This document shows positions 1 to 10,363 of a stretch of 64,000 nucleotides of DNA, piece by piece. A program made the position numbers and the translations under genes. The notes beneath the pieces are model-generated. The model saw only the letters and a list, made by a program, of their open reading frames with translations. It had not been told where the DNA came from and made no database searches. The DNA comes from Siderastrea siderea (Eukaryota > Cnidaria > Anthozoa > Scleractinia > Rhizangiidae), in NCBI GenBank assembly GCA_964030785.1, contig OZ034970.1:17381911-17445910 (forward strand), given 5' to 3'. Positions within the stretch are counted from its first letter, which is position 1. Each line of letters opens with the position of its first letter.

Positions 1-1344
1 AATTTGAAGTTGAGCATACATTGTAAAAGTTTGTAATAATGTCCAGTATGGCGCCCCATACCGATCCACGACAAAATGCCATCAACTGCATCTTGTTGGC
101 TTTGGATTAACAAGGTGAGTAAATTGATACAAACATAAACATTTTGTCATCCTTCTTCCCGTTTCCTCAGGCAACCCAGTTAAGTGATAATAATGTGATT
201 CAAAACCAATGCTATGCGGCTGCAAATTTTCCGCCAGAAGATATAACTTGCCAGAATTAGCTCAGCACTCGCGTCGCCAGGCCTGCGATTGTTCAAAACC
301 GAATAAGCTTGTTAACTCGAGGCTAAAATAGTGTGTTGTTTCGATACATAATGGGCACTGAAACCTGCGGTTCAAAAAGCTCGAGTTTTATTTTAATAGG
401 CTCACTGCAACCCAGTGAAAACTCGCCGTTATGTTTATTAACATTAAACATGGCTCCCCTTCAAAACACAACTTTACCTTCATAGAAATCTAACAGGACC
501 AAATTTTCAAGGAGAGAGATTGTTAGCATTAATAGGACATTAAGAGATTCTTTTTCATTGTTTGTCACTCTAGTTTTAAAGTTTCTGCAAAATTAATATA
601 AAGTGATCTTAAATTTAACTTGTAGTTCTGGCTTCCCTCCCTAAAAGTTACATTAATTCCAATGAGGGCAGGCTGTACAAATGTACAAAAACGGCGGCAT
701 AACACTCTAGCATCTGTTACGAATACATCATACTTTTGTATGGTTTAGATTGAGTTTGCTCATAATTATAGTTAATTTTCATCTTAGTACGTTCATGAAC
801 ATTTAATTTCCCAGGTCTAACATCTGATGAGGTCCAAAAGAAAATGAGTTCCCTCCAAACATACCATGGCAAAATAGTTAGCAAGGAGAGAAATAGCAAA
901 ACAAGCGGTGCAGGAACCAATCAGGTTTATACCTAACCATGGCCCTATTTCAAGCGCATGCATTTCTTGAGGGACAATATAACCCCAAGAAAGACAGGGC
1001 TTGTCTTTGTTTATATTCTCGCTGTCAAGGGAAGCCATTTTTGATGTTTTAATGGCCGCACGTCTCGCGATAAAATGAACATCTCTTTTCAGTTACACGT
1101 ACGCCGAAAGATTTCGAAAAAATAATAAGTTTCAATTTCTTCTCATTTGCGTCACTTTAATCCTTGCATGATCGAGAGATTTCTTGAACTGCTAACAAAT
1201 TTGAGGATTGATATATGAAACATTTTCACTACAGCTATGTCCTAGCGACAATGACTTTTGAACGGCTTTTTAATCATCGCTATCGAACGGCTATTTTGCC
1301 TTGAAATGGTTTTCCGAAGGTGAATGTTGTGATGCCAGTTTATT
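1..1344. other. No gene recognised
   Basis: Only short frames without recognisable protein character are seen on either strand. No tRNA, no long repeat and no convincing splice-flanked exon was found. It reads as AT-rich intergenic or intronic DNA. Confidence 0.5.
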
Positions 1345-2692
1345 GCGCCGCAACCTGCGATCAGGCATTTTTTTTAACTGGGGAGGGGGAAAACGACGCC
1401 TGATACATTTACTTTACCAGTCGTCTGCCCGTAGTCCAGAATCTGGACTTTTGTCTGATTGGTAAAAAAAAAAGGGTCTTTGAGCCCTGTTCTGATTGGT
1501 TACATGTTGCATACCTGACTTCCGGTGCAAATGAACTTACAATTTCGATCCGACCGCCATCGCCAAGGAACAAGTCTGGCGAGGTAAATGTGTCGCTCTA
1601 AAGCTCTCTTAGATATTCTCGTCGTTTTAAGGGAATAGTCATTATTCCTTTCTCTCCTGAGAATGGCATTCGGTTTGACACAAGCTCTCTCCCACTTGGA
1701 GCAGAGAACTACAGCAACAGCGAAGTATGTATCCCGTTCTTTGTAGCTTTCAGGTAGCATTGAAAATAACAGAGTAGTGGTTGTTTCCGCGTTTTACGAA
1801 ACAAAACGAACAGCAGAGGGTCTAGTATCTTTCGACAAGAAAGATCAACAAGTCAACCGATAATTCAATAAACTTAACGGTAAACTGATGTTTAGCGAGA
1901 GCCACAATCAGCAAGATGCTCTATTAGTTTATAACTAAGTATTAAAGATTTTCAGCCTCCTCATTCAGTTTTACTAGTGTCGTTTTATTTTATTGATATC
2001 TGATGTTTTATGACAAAGGTTCTTCGTTTTACTCAGTATAATTCGCTGCTGTTTAGAGATAAAATCTCAAATATTTATCACTTCTGGAACTAAATTAAAT
2101 TTTTACGAACTACTCGTTTATTTTTTAATGTCTTATTTATGTCTTTATTCTAAAGAATAAAACTGAAGGTGTTTCTCTTAATTTTCCAAGGTTTTCTATG
2201 CAGAAAATCGGTGACAAAGGCGTAGAGAATATTTCCGGATACCACCTGAAATAAGAAAGGATTCAAGCATGCCGCATGTTTTGGAACATGACAACCTCGT
2301 CTTGTTCTGGATTTTCATTTTCGGCTCAGACAGAGCAACCATGTACAATACCGGAATGAGTACCTCCCAAGTTAGCAATCTTGTAAATTTGAGCGCCAGT
2401 GCCTAGAAGATACATCGTAGCTTGAGATATATCGTAGCCTGTGATTTTCTTACTTTTGCCCAACATGCGGGATTTCTTGCGGAATTGCTGTTATGGAAAA
2501 TCTGCATACCGAGAATCGTGCAGCAGAAGAAATTTTGATTGGCTGTTTTGTGGAATGTCAATCAATAAAAAAAGTGGGCGGTAGACGTTCCGTAGAAGAG
2601 TTGTATCAGGCTCTAGTTTTTCTTTTGCCCTTCCCGCCTGAATGTTTTACTGAGCGAAACGAAAATAGAGCCTGATCGCAGGTTAATTGCGC
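1345..2692. mobile_element. Candidate non-autonomous DNA transposon
   Basis: The left end (1345-1366) and the reverse complement of the right end (2670-2692) share the core AACCTGCGATCAGGC preceded by GCGC. A second shared subterminal word, GCCTGATAC, occurs inside both ends. The 1.35-kb interior has no recognisable coding sequence. This is the layout of a non-autonomous inverted-repeat element. No clean target-site duplication could be set, so superfamily and exact ends are open. Confidence 0.4.
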
Positions 2693-4954
2693 TGTAAAAA
2701 GAGCCTATGTAAAGTCATAAAATGGGGTAATTACCTCAAATGTCACAGTGTCTATCCTCAAATACTTGCGATGGTTTAATTCGTCTTCTAAACGTAATTC
2801 CTCTATCAAGTGCCTGAAAACCCCTTTCTCACATCTTTGCCGTAACCATTTCTTCTCTCTTACTTTTGTACTCTTCTATTTTCTTCTTCTCTTGCATAAA
2901 ACAGCTACAGCCATAGCTAACACGATTTGCGTGACAGCCATTTTGGCAACATTGTATGCGATTTTGTGACGTCGTAAGAGAAAATGTCGTGCGCATGTAA
3001 ATGGTCGTAAGTGATGCCGTAAGCGTGTCACATACGACAATCGTAGGCAAAAATCGTACTGTCTAAATCACCCCTGCACGAGAATGGTTGTCATCTTATG
3101 AGAAAAAAACATATTAAACGTCTCACCAGATGCGAAAATACAAGTCGTTTGTAAGCGTTTTATGACTTGTTTCTTCCTTTAGTCACCGTAGGATGACCAA
3201 AACAAGTCTTATCCAGAGAGAATTCATCTGGGGTGTATGGGATGGCAGCATTACAATTAATTGCTAGCCTGCTTTGATGTCCACACGCTATCATCTGTTT
3301 AAGGTTAACAGTATCAGAAAGCCCTACATTTACCAACAAACAGCTGTTAAAACTAAGGCCGTATTACGTTAATAAATATATTTAAGACATGTATTGCCTA
3401 ACATGGCTGTAACGCTTTTTCACACTCGCAGTTCAACTTTTTCTTAGCTTTTTACCTCCTTGTGTACAGTTCTTTCGATCTCAGTCATCATGATACTGCT
3501 TTCCATCAGCCGAGGACCGTTAAGATATTCCGCTCGGGGATCTCAGCGCGTTGCAAGACAAAGTTTAAGCTTCCACCACTCTACACGTGGACGAAACATG
3601 GATATATCTGTTACTCCTTACCAGATAACCAGGCGTTGTGCGTCACGAGATTTGACCAATCAGAATGCGTCATTTGTGTAGGCATTTTTGCGCTCGGAAA
3701 GAGCCGCTTCGAGAAGTGTATGAGGTGAAATTTCCGTTATTTTCGACGCTTGTGATTTTGTTGTGATTTTGGAATACCATATCTTAGTTCTGGTCAGGTT
3801 ATCATTGAAGGTAAATGTTTTAGTCGCGTTAATGAGAAGTTCAAAGTGGGCAGCTAGTTGAAAGCCGCCATGTTGGTTTCACTGTTAATATCACAGTTCT
3901 TCTTGGACTCGAAGCTGCTTACTGTTAACGGTATTTGCCCATTATCTTGGCCAGTTAGGTAGTATAACTTTTCTTCTTTTGAAATTTCGGGGTCTACCCG
4001 GGTCTACCCCTTATAGTTTCTTCGTTACAAGCCGTTGAAAGTATCGTAGAATAAAGAGATCAGGTAAACCAAGTAGCAGATCTTCCGGGAAACCGGCTGA
4101 GAAAGTAGACCAAGATAAAAGCCGACACGAAGGGAATAACATCAAACTTCGAAAGGTTCTGCTCAAATTTGAACCAGAAAAGGGGAAAAAGGTCGATTTC
4201 TATAATGCATCGGACATTTCAGCATTTTATCTCCCTTGTTTGTATAATTTATGAGGTCCAAGCAGGTTACACGGGTGCTGTGAAAGTGAGCTTATTTTAT
4301 AATACGAGTGTTTTTTTAAGTCGTCAGTGAAGCTGTTCTTTTTTTCTTTTGTCACAAGACATAAACAGTGATTTTATTTGTATATTCTGATAATAAAACG
4401 GTACAAGCAAAAGTTGGTACTGCTTTGTCACTGTTTTGTGTGTAATCTTATTATTTTCTGACAGTCAGCTCTTCAACAACTGTGCACGTCTCTGCCACCA
4501 GTGGAATAGATTATGTATGAACTTTAATTTTGATTTCCAATAGCTTATGGATATGTTCACACTTGGTGTCTGTGCACCGGCACAGACTGGTGCTGTGTTA
4601 CTGGGTATCCAAAAATATGTAATATTGTGTACACGTTTTGAAAACGGAGCTCTCTTTTGCTCCATCAGAGGCAATTTAAAAATGTGAGCATAGGCAGGAG
4701 TTATTGGTATATAAGCAGACTGACAGAAGGTGTTTACTAAGTTGTAACCTAGGAATTAAAGAAAGACATAAACACATGGAATCGGTGATCACTTTAGAGC
4801 CCAAGCACAGATCTTCATTTCACAGTGTAGTAAGGCACCCAAATTCATGCATGAGTACTTGAAAAAAAGGTGTGTTCACATATAAAAGTGTCCAGTGAAA
4901 AAAGTAATCAGTGCAAAAAGCAATAGGTATCCTGTGTGCATGTTATTTCCTGGA
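2693..4954. other. No gene recognised
   Basis: Frames up to about 88 codons (for example 3462-3728) show no family resemblance and overlap one another on the same strand. No RNA gene or clear repeat was seen. Confidence 0.45.
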
Positions 4955-5182
4955 TATATTACGAACCAATTTAATGACGAGCTCCCAGTTGGTTTGTTAG
5001 CTCAATTGGTTAGAGCGCTGTACCGGTATCGCAGAGGTCAGGGTTCGAATCCCGGCAAGCCTGATTTTTCAGGCTTTCTTTTCGCAATTGCAGAAGTTCC
5101 GTTAATAACTGCGAGGATCTTCTTTACATTTATTTCTTCATTCCGCAGTTCAAATATATGAATTTCATATATTCATAATTTC
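4955..5182 (+). repeat. tRNA-headed SINE, copy 1
   Basis: Bases 4991-5062 form a tRNA-like head with an A box (TAGCTCAATTGG) and a B box (GGTTCGAATCC), that is an intact internal RNA polymerase III promoter. The acceptor arms GGTTTG/CAAGCC pair with one wobble. The anticodon loop reads CCGGTAT, suggesting a GGT (Thr-type) anticodon, but the anticodon stem has an A-C mismatch. A non-tRNA body of about 120 bp follows and ends in an AT-rich tail. The same body follows the second copy 246 bp downstream, which favours a SINE over a free-standing tRNA gene. Confidence 0.6.
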
Positions 5183-5200
5183 ATCTTCATCTTTCCCGGG

Positions 5201-5431
5201 TATATTACGAACCAATTTAATGACCAGCTCCCAGTTGGCTTGTTAGCTCAATTGGTTAGAGCGCTGCACCGGTATCGCAGAGGTCAGGGTTCGAATCCCG
5301 GCAAGCCTGATTTTTTCAGGCTTTCTTTTGGCAACTGCAGAAGTTGCATTAATAACTGTGAGGATCTTCTTTACATTTATTTCTTCATTCCACAGTTCAA
5401 ATATATGAATTTCATATATTCATAATTTCAT
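5201..5431 (+). repeat. tRNA-headed SINE, copy 2 (tandem duplicate)
   Basis: This is a near-identical copy of 4955-5182 at an offset of 246 bp. Its tRNA-like head is 5237-5308, with acceptor arms GGCTTG/CAAGCC fully paired and the same A and B boxes. The two copies share the 5' flank word TATATTACGAACCAATTTAA and the AT-rich tail, so a local tandem duplication explains the pair better than two independent insertions. Confidence 0.6.
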
Positions 5432-6853
5432 TGTTAAAATTATTTACTATCCAGCCTACACATGTCCACGTGAAGGAGCAATCCACTCAAATGATCCATA
5501 CTTTTCAACTGACTTGGTACAGACAAGACAGAGAAATACATTTTATTTTATAAAATAACTAAGATACAACGTGCACTCTGAGTGGCTGAGATGTGTGTTT
5601 GCATGCGAGTGTGTGAACACAGTTGAATAACGCGAGGAAAAACTTTTCCTGTGTTTGGATGGCCTGATTTACAGCAAACACTCAAGTGGGGGGGGGGGGG
5701 GGAATTCTCAAAAGTCTATATGCAACCCACGCTGGGCACTCCTTGCAAACGCTCAAGGGTTTGCATAACTCTTGAATTCTCCCAACCATTGTCGTGTTTA
5801 TATCAGGCTATACAAACACAGAAAAAGTTTTTCTATTATTTGCTTGAATACAATCTTTTACAGTGAAACCTTTGGACCAAATTATTTTCACATATTTTCG
5901 GTAAAAGGAAACACCTCTCTTAAGCAGACAAGAAGGTCAATGATCAACATCGGTATCAAATTTTTTTTATAATCAGTGACTGTAGGAATGTAGGTTAGTA
6001 ACTCGTTAAAATAGGAAGCAGAGGAGTATAAATATATGGAAGTATGGCTCTGCCTTGGGATCAGCATCACTAGTCTTATAGCAAGGTTGAGAAAACTAAT
6101 GTGCAGTGTTTGATATAAGAGAAAATGAAACATGCCTGTTGAAGTACAAACCTTTTGTAAAATCAAGAACAAGAGCATAAATGATGTTATTAAGACAAAA
6201 AGGTTTTTATTTTTGTGTGGCCGTGAGCTCACATCAACAAACTTGGGGAATCCCTTTGAATGGCTTTTATCAGGAAAGACTTGAATTTCCAGGACGACTA
6301 CCACAAGTAATATTTTGTCTAATACATTTTCAGTAAGTTGTTAGGCTATTTCCTTGTGTTGCTTTCTTTGCCTGAAGGAAGATCTGATTTCCACGTTTGT
6401 GAAAAATCGTAATCACACGCGTATGTCAGCCGGCTTTCTCACCTTGCTCGTTGTCCGCGCTCTCTAATCTTTCCCGGTAGCGTAAGTCCGTGAACGATAC
6501 CAGCAAACTAAGTGTTGTGGATCTCTTTTACCGCTGATCTATTCAAAGTGCCAAACAAATACGAAAAACTTTCCGAGAAACGAACTGGTTTCAGCTCTTA
6601 TTTACCAAGAAGTCTGCACGTTTGCACATTCGATCGACTCCGAATCGTGAAAAAACGTATTCACCTGGTCCATGTAACCAAAAAATTAACCAGCAAAACA
6701 ATCTACATTCGTGTCCTCAGTTATTCTTTTCAAAACGGGAAACAGAGTCTTAATTCTCATTTTTACCGCCATTGTAAGGTCTCTCGTGAGATGTTTACTC
6801 CACTGTGTCTAGAGTGAAATGGACATCAGTTATATTTTTACCCATGACCCTCT
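5432..6853. other. No gene recognised; possible LINE 5' region
   Basis: A G homopolymer lies near 5687-5701. Minus-strand and plus-strand frames here lack recognisable domains. Because the L2/CR1-like LINE coding region begins just downstream in the same orientation, 6500-6850 may be its 5' leader, but nothing in the sequence proves it. Confidence 0.35.
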
Positions 6854-7078
6854 GTGGGCCGTGACGCACACCGCCTGCCAGATAACCAGGATTTTACAGT
6901 GCATATGGATCTTGAACTTAATCCAGGTCCGGATTCCTCAACTCAACATTACAAGTGGCGTTGTACTTATCGAGGAAAAAGAGGTGGAAGAAAGGCCAAA
7001 GAGAACGAAGCGTTGAAAGTATTTAATATAAGTCCGCCATCACACCTTCATGCCTTCGCAAATTGCATTTCATCGTAA
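6854..7078 (+). pseudogene. L2/CR1-like LINE, N-terminal piece with 2A-like motif
   Basis: This frame carries the tract DLELNPGP at 6908-6931, which matches the 2A ribosome-skipping consensus D-x-E-x-N-P-G-P. 2A-like motifs are known near the N-terminus of the protein in some invertebrate non-LTR retrotransposons, where they would release a short leader from the endonuclease-RT polyprotein. The residues before it are less hydrophobic than in typical active 2A peptides. The following endonuclease lies in a different frame (from about 7050), so one frame break separates them. The motif match is direct; its activity is inference. Confidence 0.6.
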
Positions 7079-7388
7079 GCCTAATTACAGCAACCTTGTT
7101 TACATTCCTCTGGACTCGTCTGGGCCAAACTTTGGGCCTCGCATACGTTTTGGGTTATGGAATGCTCACTCTGTTAAAACCAAAACTTCTTCTCTTTGCG
7201 ATTTGGTGCTATCCCATCGCCTCGACGTTCTGTCCATCACTGAGATGTGGTTAACTGGTAATGATCATTTCATGCTCGCTGATTTAATGAACACCTTGCA
7301 AGATTATTCGATCTACAATCTCCCTAGACCTACCTGTAGGGGTGGCGGAGTTGCTGTCGTTGCAAGAAGAGGTCTTGCCATCAAATAA
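7050..7388 (+). pseudogene. L2/CR1-like LINE endonuclease, N-terminal part
   Basis: The translated piece contains FGLWNAHS (the N of the apurinic endonuclease motif I), then DVLSITEMWL (motif with catalytic Glu), then RGGGVAVV. This order is characteristic of the AP-type endonuclease of L2/CR1/Jockey-type LINEs. The frame stops at 7386-7388. Endonuclease coding continues weakly to 7471 (SFYLLTI), where a Polinton begins. The next endonuclease residues (VYRPPP) resume at about 24371 on the other side. The domain would nick target DNA for target-primed reverse transcription; this copy is broken. Confidence 0.8.
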
Positions 7389-7471
7389 AACCAAACCACT
7401 GTTTTTTCGTCCTTCGAGCACCTTGACTTGGTTGTCACCTCACGAAACAAAAGTTTTTATCTATTGACAAT

Positions 7472-7731
7472 AGTAGTATATCATGAGTTTAATGAATACC
7501 ACCTGATTCTCAGAGGTTTATTTTCGAATTTTAAACCCCCCACCATAATAAACAAGCTCCCTTTGCTCGCTTGTTTATTATGTGGGACCTTTAAAATTCG
7601 AAAATAAACCTCTGAGAATCAGGTAGTATTCATTAAACTCATGATATACTACTATTGTCAATAGATAAAAACTTTTTTAATAACCGAAATAAACCACCCA
7701 GCATAAAAAAGAAGAAAAGATTAAAACGAAA
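7472..7731. repeat. Polinton left terminal inverted repeat, palindromic
   Basis: Bases 7472-7653 are themselves a 182-bp near-perfect palindrome with a short central asymmetric loop around TCCCTTTGCTC. The same palindrome ends the element on the right. After a 25-bp intruding segment (7654-7678), the shared subterminal sequence continues (TAACCGAAATAAACCACCCA and onward) to about 7731 and is matched inverted at 24135-24188. A degenerate third copy of that subterminal block appears near 8586-8625. Confidence 0.85.
7654..7678. other. Inverted copy of host LINE flank inside the Polinton left end
   Basis: This 25-bp segment is the reverse complement of the host LINE sequence directly outside the element (7449-7471; 23 matching bases ending in CTATTGACAAT). 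The right end lacks any such insertion: there the palindrome abuts the subterminal TTAATAACCG sequence directly. The left palindrome therefore extends beyond the element into the flank, which means its inner arm was copied after insertion into this site. Confidence 0.8.
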
Positions 7732-7800
7732 ACATAACCGAACACACACACACACAAAAAAAAAATAATTTATAATCGATTAAATATTTGTGAGTCAAAT

Positions 7801-8166
7801 TTGATATCGACGGCTGCCGGATTCAACAACTGTCAGATTACCGAAGCAATACAAAACCTACCACCAGAGTTACGTGAGATAATTTTCAAACATTTCTTCA
7901 CTATTAAACTGAGAGAGCGAGCGGTTTTAGGTTGGGACCTAGTTCACGATGAGTTTTTAATACAACCTTTTTGTCTTGAAAGACAGCAGCTTGTTCATAT
8001 TCTGGTGTGTGTATCCTATATGCATTGTTGTTGTGGAGGGTGTTGTTTCCCTTGTTATAAACAAGAAGAAATCTTACATGAAATAACCACCCCAGTTCCA
8101 ATACTTGATATAATTTTAGTCAAATATTGCACTGATTTGTTTGAAGAAGTTTATCACAATCATTAA
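7801..8166 (+). CDS. Hypothetical Polinton accessory protein
   Basis: I do not recognise the family. The frame is open from 7738, but there is no ATG until residue 74, so the first exon or start may lie elsewhere, or the 5' end is damaged. The N-terminal part (LPPELREIIFKHF near residues 20-32) has the leucine-proline pattern of an F-box-like helix, which would suggest recruitment of host ubiquitin ligase; this is weak. A Cys-rich patch (CCCGGCCFPC) follows at about residues 76-85. The gene is the leftmost of the element and diverges from no neighbour closely. An alternative is a non-coding remnant. Confidence 0.4.
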   Translation: MISTAAGFNNCQITEAIQNLPPELREIIFKHFFTIKLRERAVLGWDLVHDEFLIQPFCLERQQLVHILVCVSYMHCCCGGCCFPCYKQEEILHEITTPVPILDIILVKYCTDLFEEVYHNH

Positions 8167-8217
8167 TTTATTTTTTTAATCTATAAACAAAATATTCATT
8201 TCCTTCATCAGACATTT

Positions 8218-8565
8218 CTATACCCATTTTTTAACAAATCGATAAGGATAATATACAAGATCTTCAACAAGACGTTTTGGAGCCCATACACGAAAATCAT
8301 CACTACCTTTTGCTTTTAAGGTTAAAATAGCTGAATCCCCAAATTTACCTTTTCGGTGTGTAACGTTTTTTATTCTGTATATTCCATCAGAAATATCTCT
8401 CCATTTTAAAATTTCAATAATTTCAAAACTTTCTTCTGTTGGCCATTCTTCTTCAACAGATAAAATAACACATCTTTTGATAGGAAATCTTCTTGTGAGA
8501 TCGTGTGTTGATCTGTGTAGACATCCATTGTAATATACAATTGGTATACATTTGTTTAATAGCAT
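8218..8565 (-). CDS. Small conserved-looking Polinton protein, possible OB-fold ssDNA binder
   Basis: The 115-residue frame starts at a genuine ATG (8563-8565). Its second half reads as a compact beta-rich domain: YRIKNVTHRKGKFGDSAIL, then LTLKAK, then FRVWAPKRL. The KFGD...VWAPKR arrangement resembles short OB-fold-like proteins carried by animal mobile elements. That resemblance is from memory of family patterns, not a search. A role in binding single-stranded DNA during protein-primed replication would fit the element but is inference. It lies convergent to the frame at 7801-8166. Confidence 0.5.
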   Translation of the reverse strand: MLLNKCIPIVYYNGCLHRSTHDLTRRFPIKRCVILSVEEEWPTEESFEIIEILKWRDISDGIYRIKNVTHRKGKFGDSAILTLKAKGSDDFRVWAPKRLVEDLVYYPYRFVKKWV

Positions 8566-8737
8566 GTACTTTTCTGCTCGACCTAAATTAAACTACCCAG
8601 CGCACAAAAAAAGAAGAAAATTAGATAAACACAAAAAGCAAAGGAAAAAACAGGACACAATGAATATACATATTTTAATAAGGATTTTTATTGAAAATAT
8701 AAACAAACTCAAGTTGTACAAAAATAGAAAGTTACAG

Positions 8738-8890
8738 TCTCTTGACAACGGCGGTCATAAAATGACCGTGGTTTCCAAGGAGTTACACCCTCTTAACAAC
8801 AGCGGTCATAAAATGACCGCAGTTTCCAAGGAGATTCAGCCTCTTGACAACGGCGGTCATAAAATGACCGCGGTTTCTAAGGAGATTAAA
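8738..8890. repeat. Three 51-bp tandem repeats with internal hairpin
   Basis: Units start at 8738, 8789 and 8840. Each contains the inverted repeat CGGTCATAAAATGACCG followed by GGTTTCCAAGGAG or a one- or two-base variant. Because 51 is a multiple of three, the repeats stay open in both strands and create spurious frames (8552-8902 plus, 8783-8989 minus). The hairpins lie at the 3' side of a leftward gene and could act in RNA, or be a binding array. Confidence 0.8.
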
Positions 8891-9856
8891 CATCAGTCTT
8901 GAAATTTTCAAAGTTACAGTTTCTTGGTTAACTGAAACCAGACACAGTTTTTTCGTGTTTGAACGACTTGTTGCCAATAGGATTGGCATTCAGGCACTTC
9001 CAAAACTTTACGGATTTGCGAGACTTGATGTAGGTTTTTTTTTAAGTACACACTTGCTATCAGCGATCCTTCAGCTTCCCTTTCGTAAAGGAAGTCTTCA
9101 AGAAAATGTTTTCATTTCATCATGATAGCTGATATACATTTGAAGTATTGCCTTCTGCTCCTCGGAGATGCCTGAAGTTTGTGTACATTGATCAGTGGTT
9201 TTCAATATCTAAAAGATTCAAATCGCAAGAGTCGTCCCATTCCATGTTTGTTTTCAAATGATATAAAATGGGGTGATGTCAGTTTTTTAAGATCGCGGAG
9301 AACAGTGGAAGTTTATTCGGGAAAGTCCCGGCAATGATGAAAGAAAAACAGATTTAGATGTGAAGTCATGTTCGAAAGATCAAGAATGTTCGTTACAGAG
9401 TTGAACTGGATGTTTCTCGAGTTCATTGCTATATCAGGATTTTTACAAAGTCGTTCTAGATGATTCTATTTTACGTAACCTTACAAAGGTGATGACTTAT
9501 TTCCTAGGGAAAGTCCCTGTTGTCTGATATACAGGTCGTTCTAGATAATTCTATTTACGTAACCTTAAAAATGTGATGACTCATTTCCTAGGGAAAGTCC
9601 CGCGACCACCGGCTATGCTCTAATGCATTGAAGCGTGGTTTGCAAATTTATCTGTTTTATTTATGCGGAACCACATCTTGTCCTGAAATGGGGTAGCCAT
9701 CTTCATCACGAGTTGGTAACAATATTTTTGAAACACACTCACGAGTGATAAAGCGTATTTGCTTTATTTCGGGGGGCGTGAGAAGTTCAATTAAGTAACA
9801 GTAAATAGCTTGCAAAGTTGCAATCATTTCGAAAGATATATAATTACTTTGAAAAT
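8891..9856. other. Non-coding Polinton spacer with a direct repeat
   Basis: No frame longer than about 60 codons looks coding. A 67-bp block is repeated at 9450-9517 and 9535-9601 (TCGTTCTAGAT...CCTAGGGAAAGTCCC). The ending word GGGAAAGTCCC, a 10-bp near-palindrome, also occurs alone at about 9320-9330. The spacer precedes a leftward structural block and may hold regulatory or replication sites, but this is unproven. Confidence 0.5.
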
Positions 9857-10342
9857 CTACAATTGAGTGAATTTTTTATCATACTTTTCAGAAATAGATA
9901 GTGGAATTTCCATACAATGATCAGTGACGAAATTATCTATCATTTTCAATCTATCAAGAAAGACTTTTTCGTCGAAAGCTTCACCTCTGAGGTAAAAGCG
10001 AATCTCATCAAGTATTTTTTGGTATTCGATACGGGCAAAATTTGCTTGTTCTGTTTTCTTATCGTATTTCTTAAGGCTAGCGACTGCTTTCAAAGTAAGA
10101 CCAACACCAGTTAAAGTTGCCATGACAACTGGGTTCAACGTAATTCCTCCGGCTACTGCGGCACTAATAATTAACTTGCCAGCTGAAAGATTACAAACAA
10201 AATTTTTTCTTCGAAAACCGCCGTGCAACTTTTCATAACCATAATGTTTCTTGTGGTAATAAGCATACAAATTTTTCATTTTTTTAACTTTCTCTTCAGA
10301 AAGTGTTTGATCGATATGGTTGAATTCGAAAATACTCCGCAT
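9857..10342 (-). CDS. Hypothetical Polinton protein with hydrophobic helix
   Basis: The protein is about 161 residues from the ATG at 10340-10342. Its centre has a long apolar stretch (LIISAAVAGGITL followed by VVMATLTGVGLTLKAVAS), flanked by basic residues before and a charged helical C-terminus. This suggests a membrane-inserting or virion-internal membrane-active protein; I do not recognise a named family. A TATATATATA-rich tract lies directly upstream of the start and may be its promoter. It is the last gene of the leftward fibre-ATPase block and ends just before a repeat-bearing spacer. Confidence 0.65.
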   Translation of the reverse strand: MRSIFEFNHIDQTLSEEKVKKMKNLYAYYHKKHYGYEKLHGGFRRKNFVCNLSAGKLIISAAVAGGITLNPVVMATLTGVGLTLKAVASLKKYDKKTEQANFARIEYQKILDEIRFYLRGEAFDEKVFLDRLKMIDNFVTDHCMEIPLSISEKYDKKFTQL

Positions 10343-10363
10343 CACATATATATATATAAAAAT

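Noticed and set aside
4991..5308. Two functional tRNA-Thr genes
   Set aside because: The anticodon stem has a mismatch and both heads carry the same long non-tRNA body and tail, so a SINE is more likely.
5888..6304. 138-codon minus-strand hydrophobic frame
   Set aside because: No ATG at the beginning, no recognised domain and AT-rich composition; considered chance.
8738..8890. Regular repeats suggestive of a CRISPR array
   Set aside because: Units are directly adjacent with no spacers, only three copies, in animal DNA inside a Polinton.
8552..8902. A 116-codon plus-strand frame with repeated GGHKMTAVSKE
   Set aside because: It arises from 51-bp non-coding tandem repeats (a multiple of three) that are open on both strands; no start context or domain.
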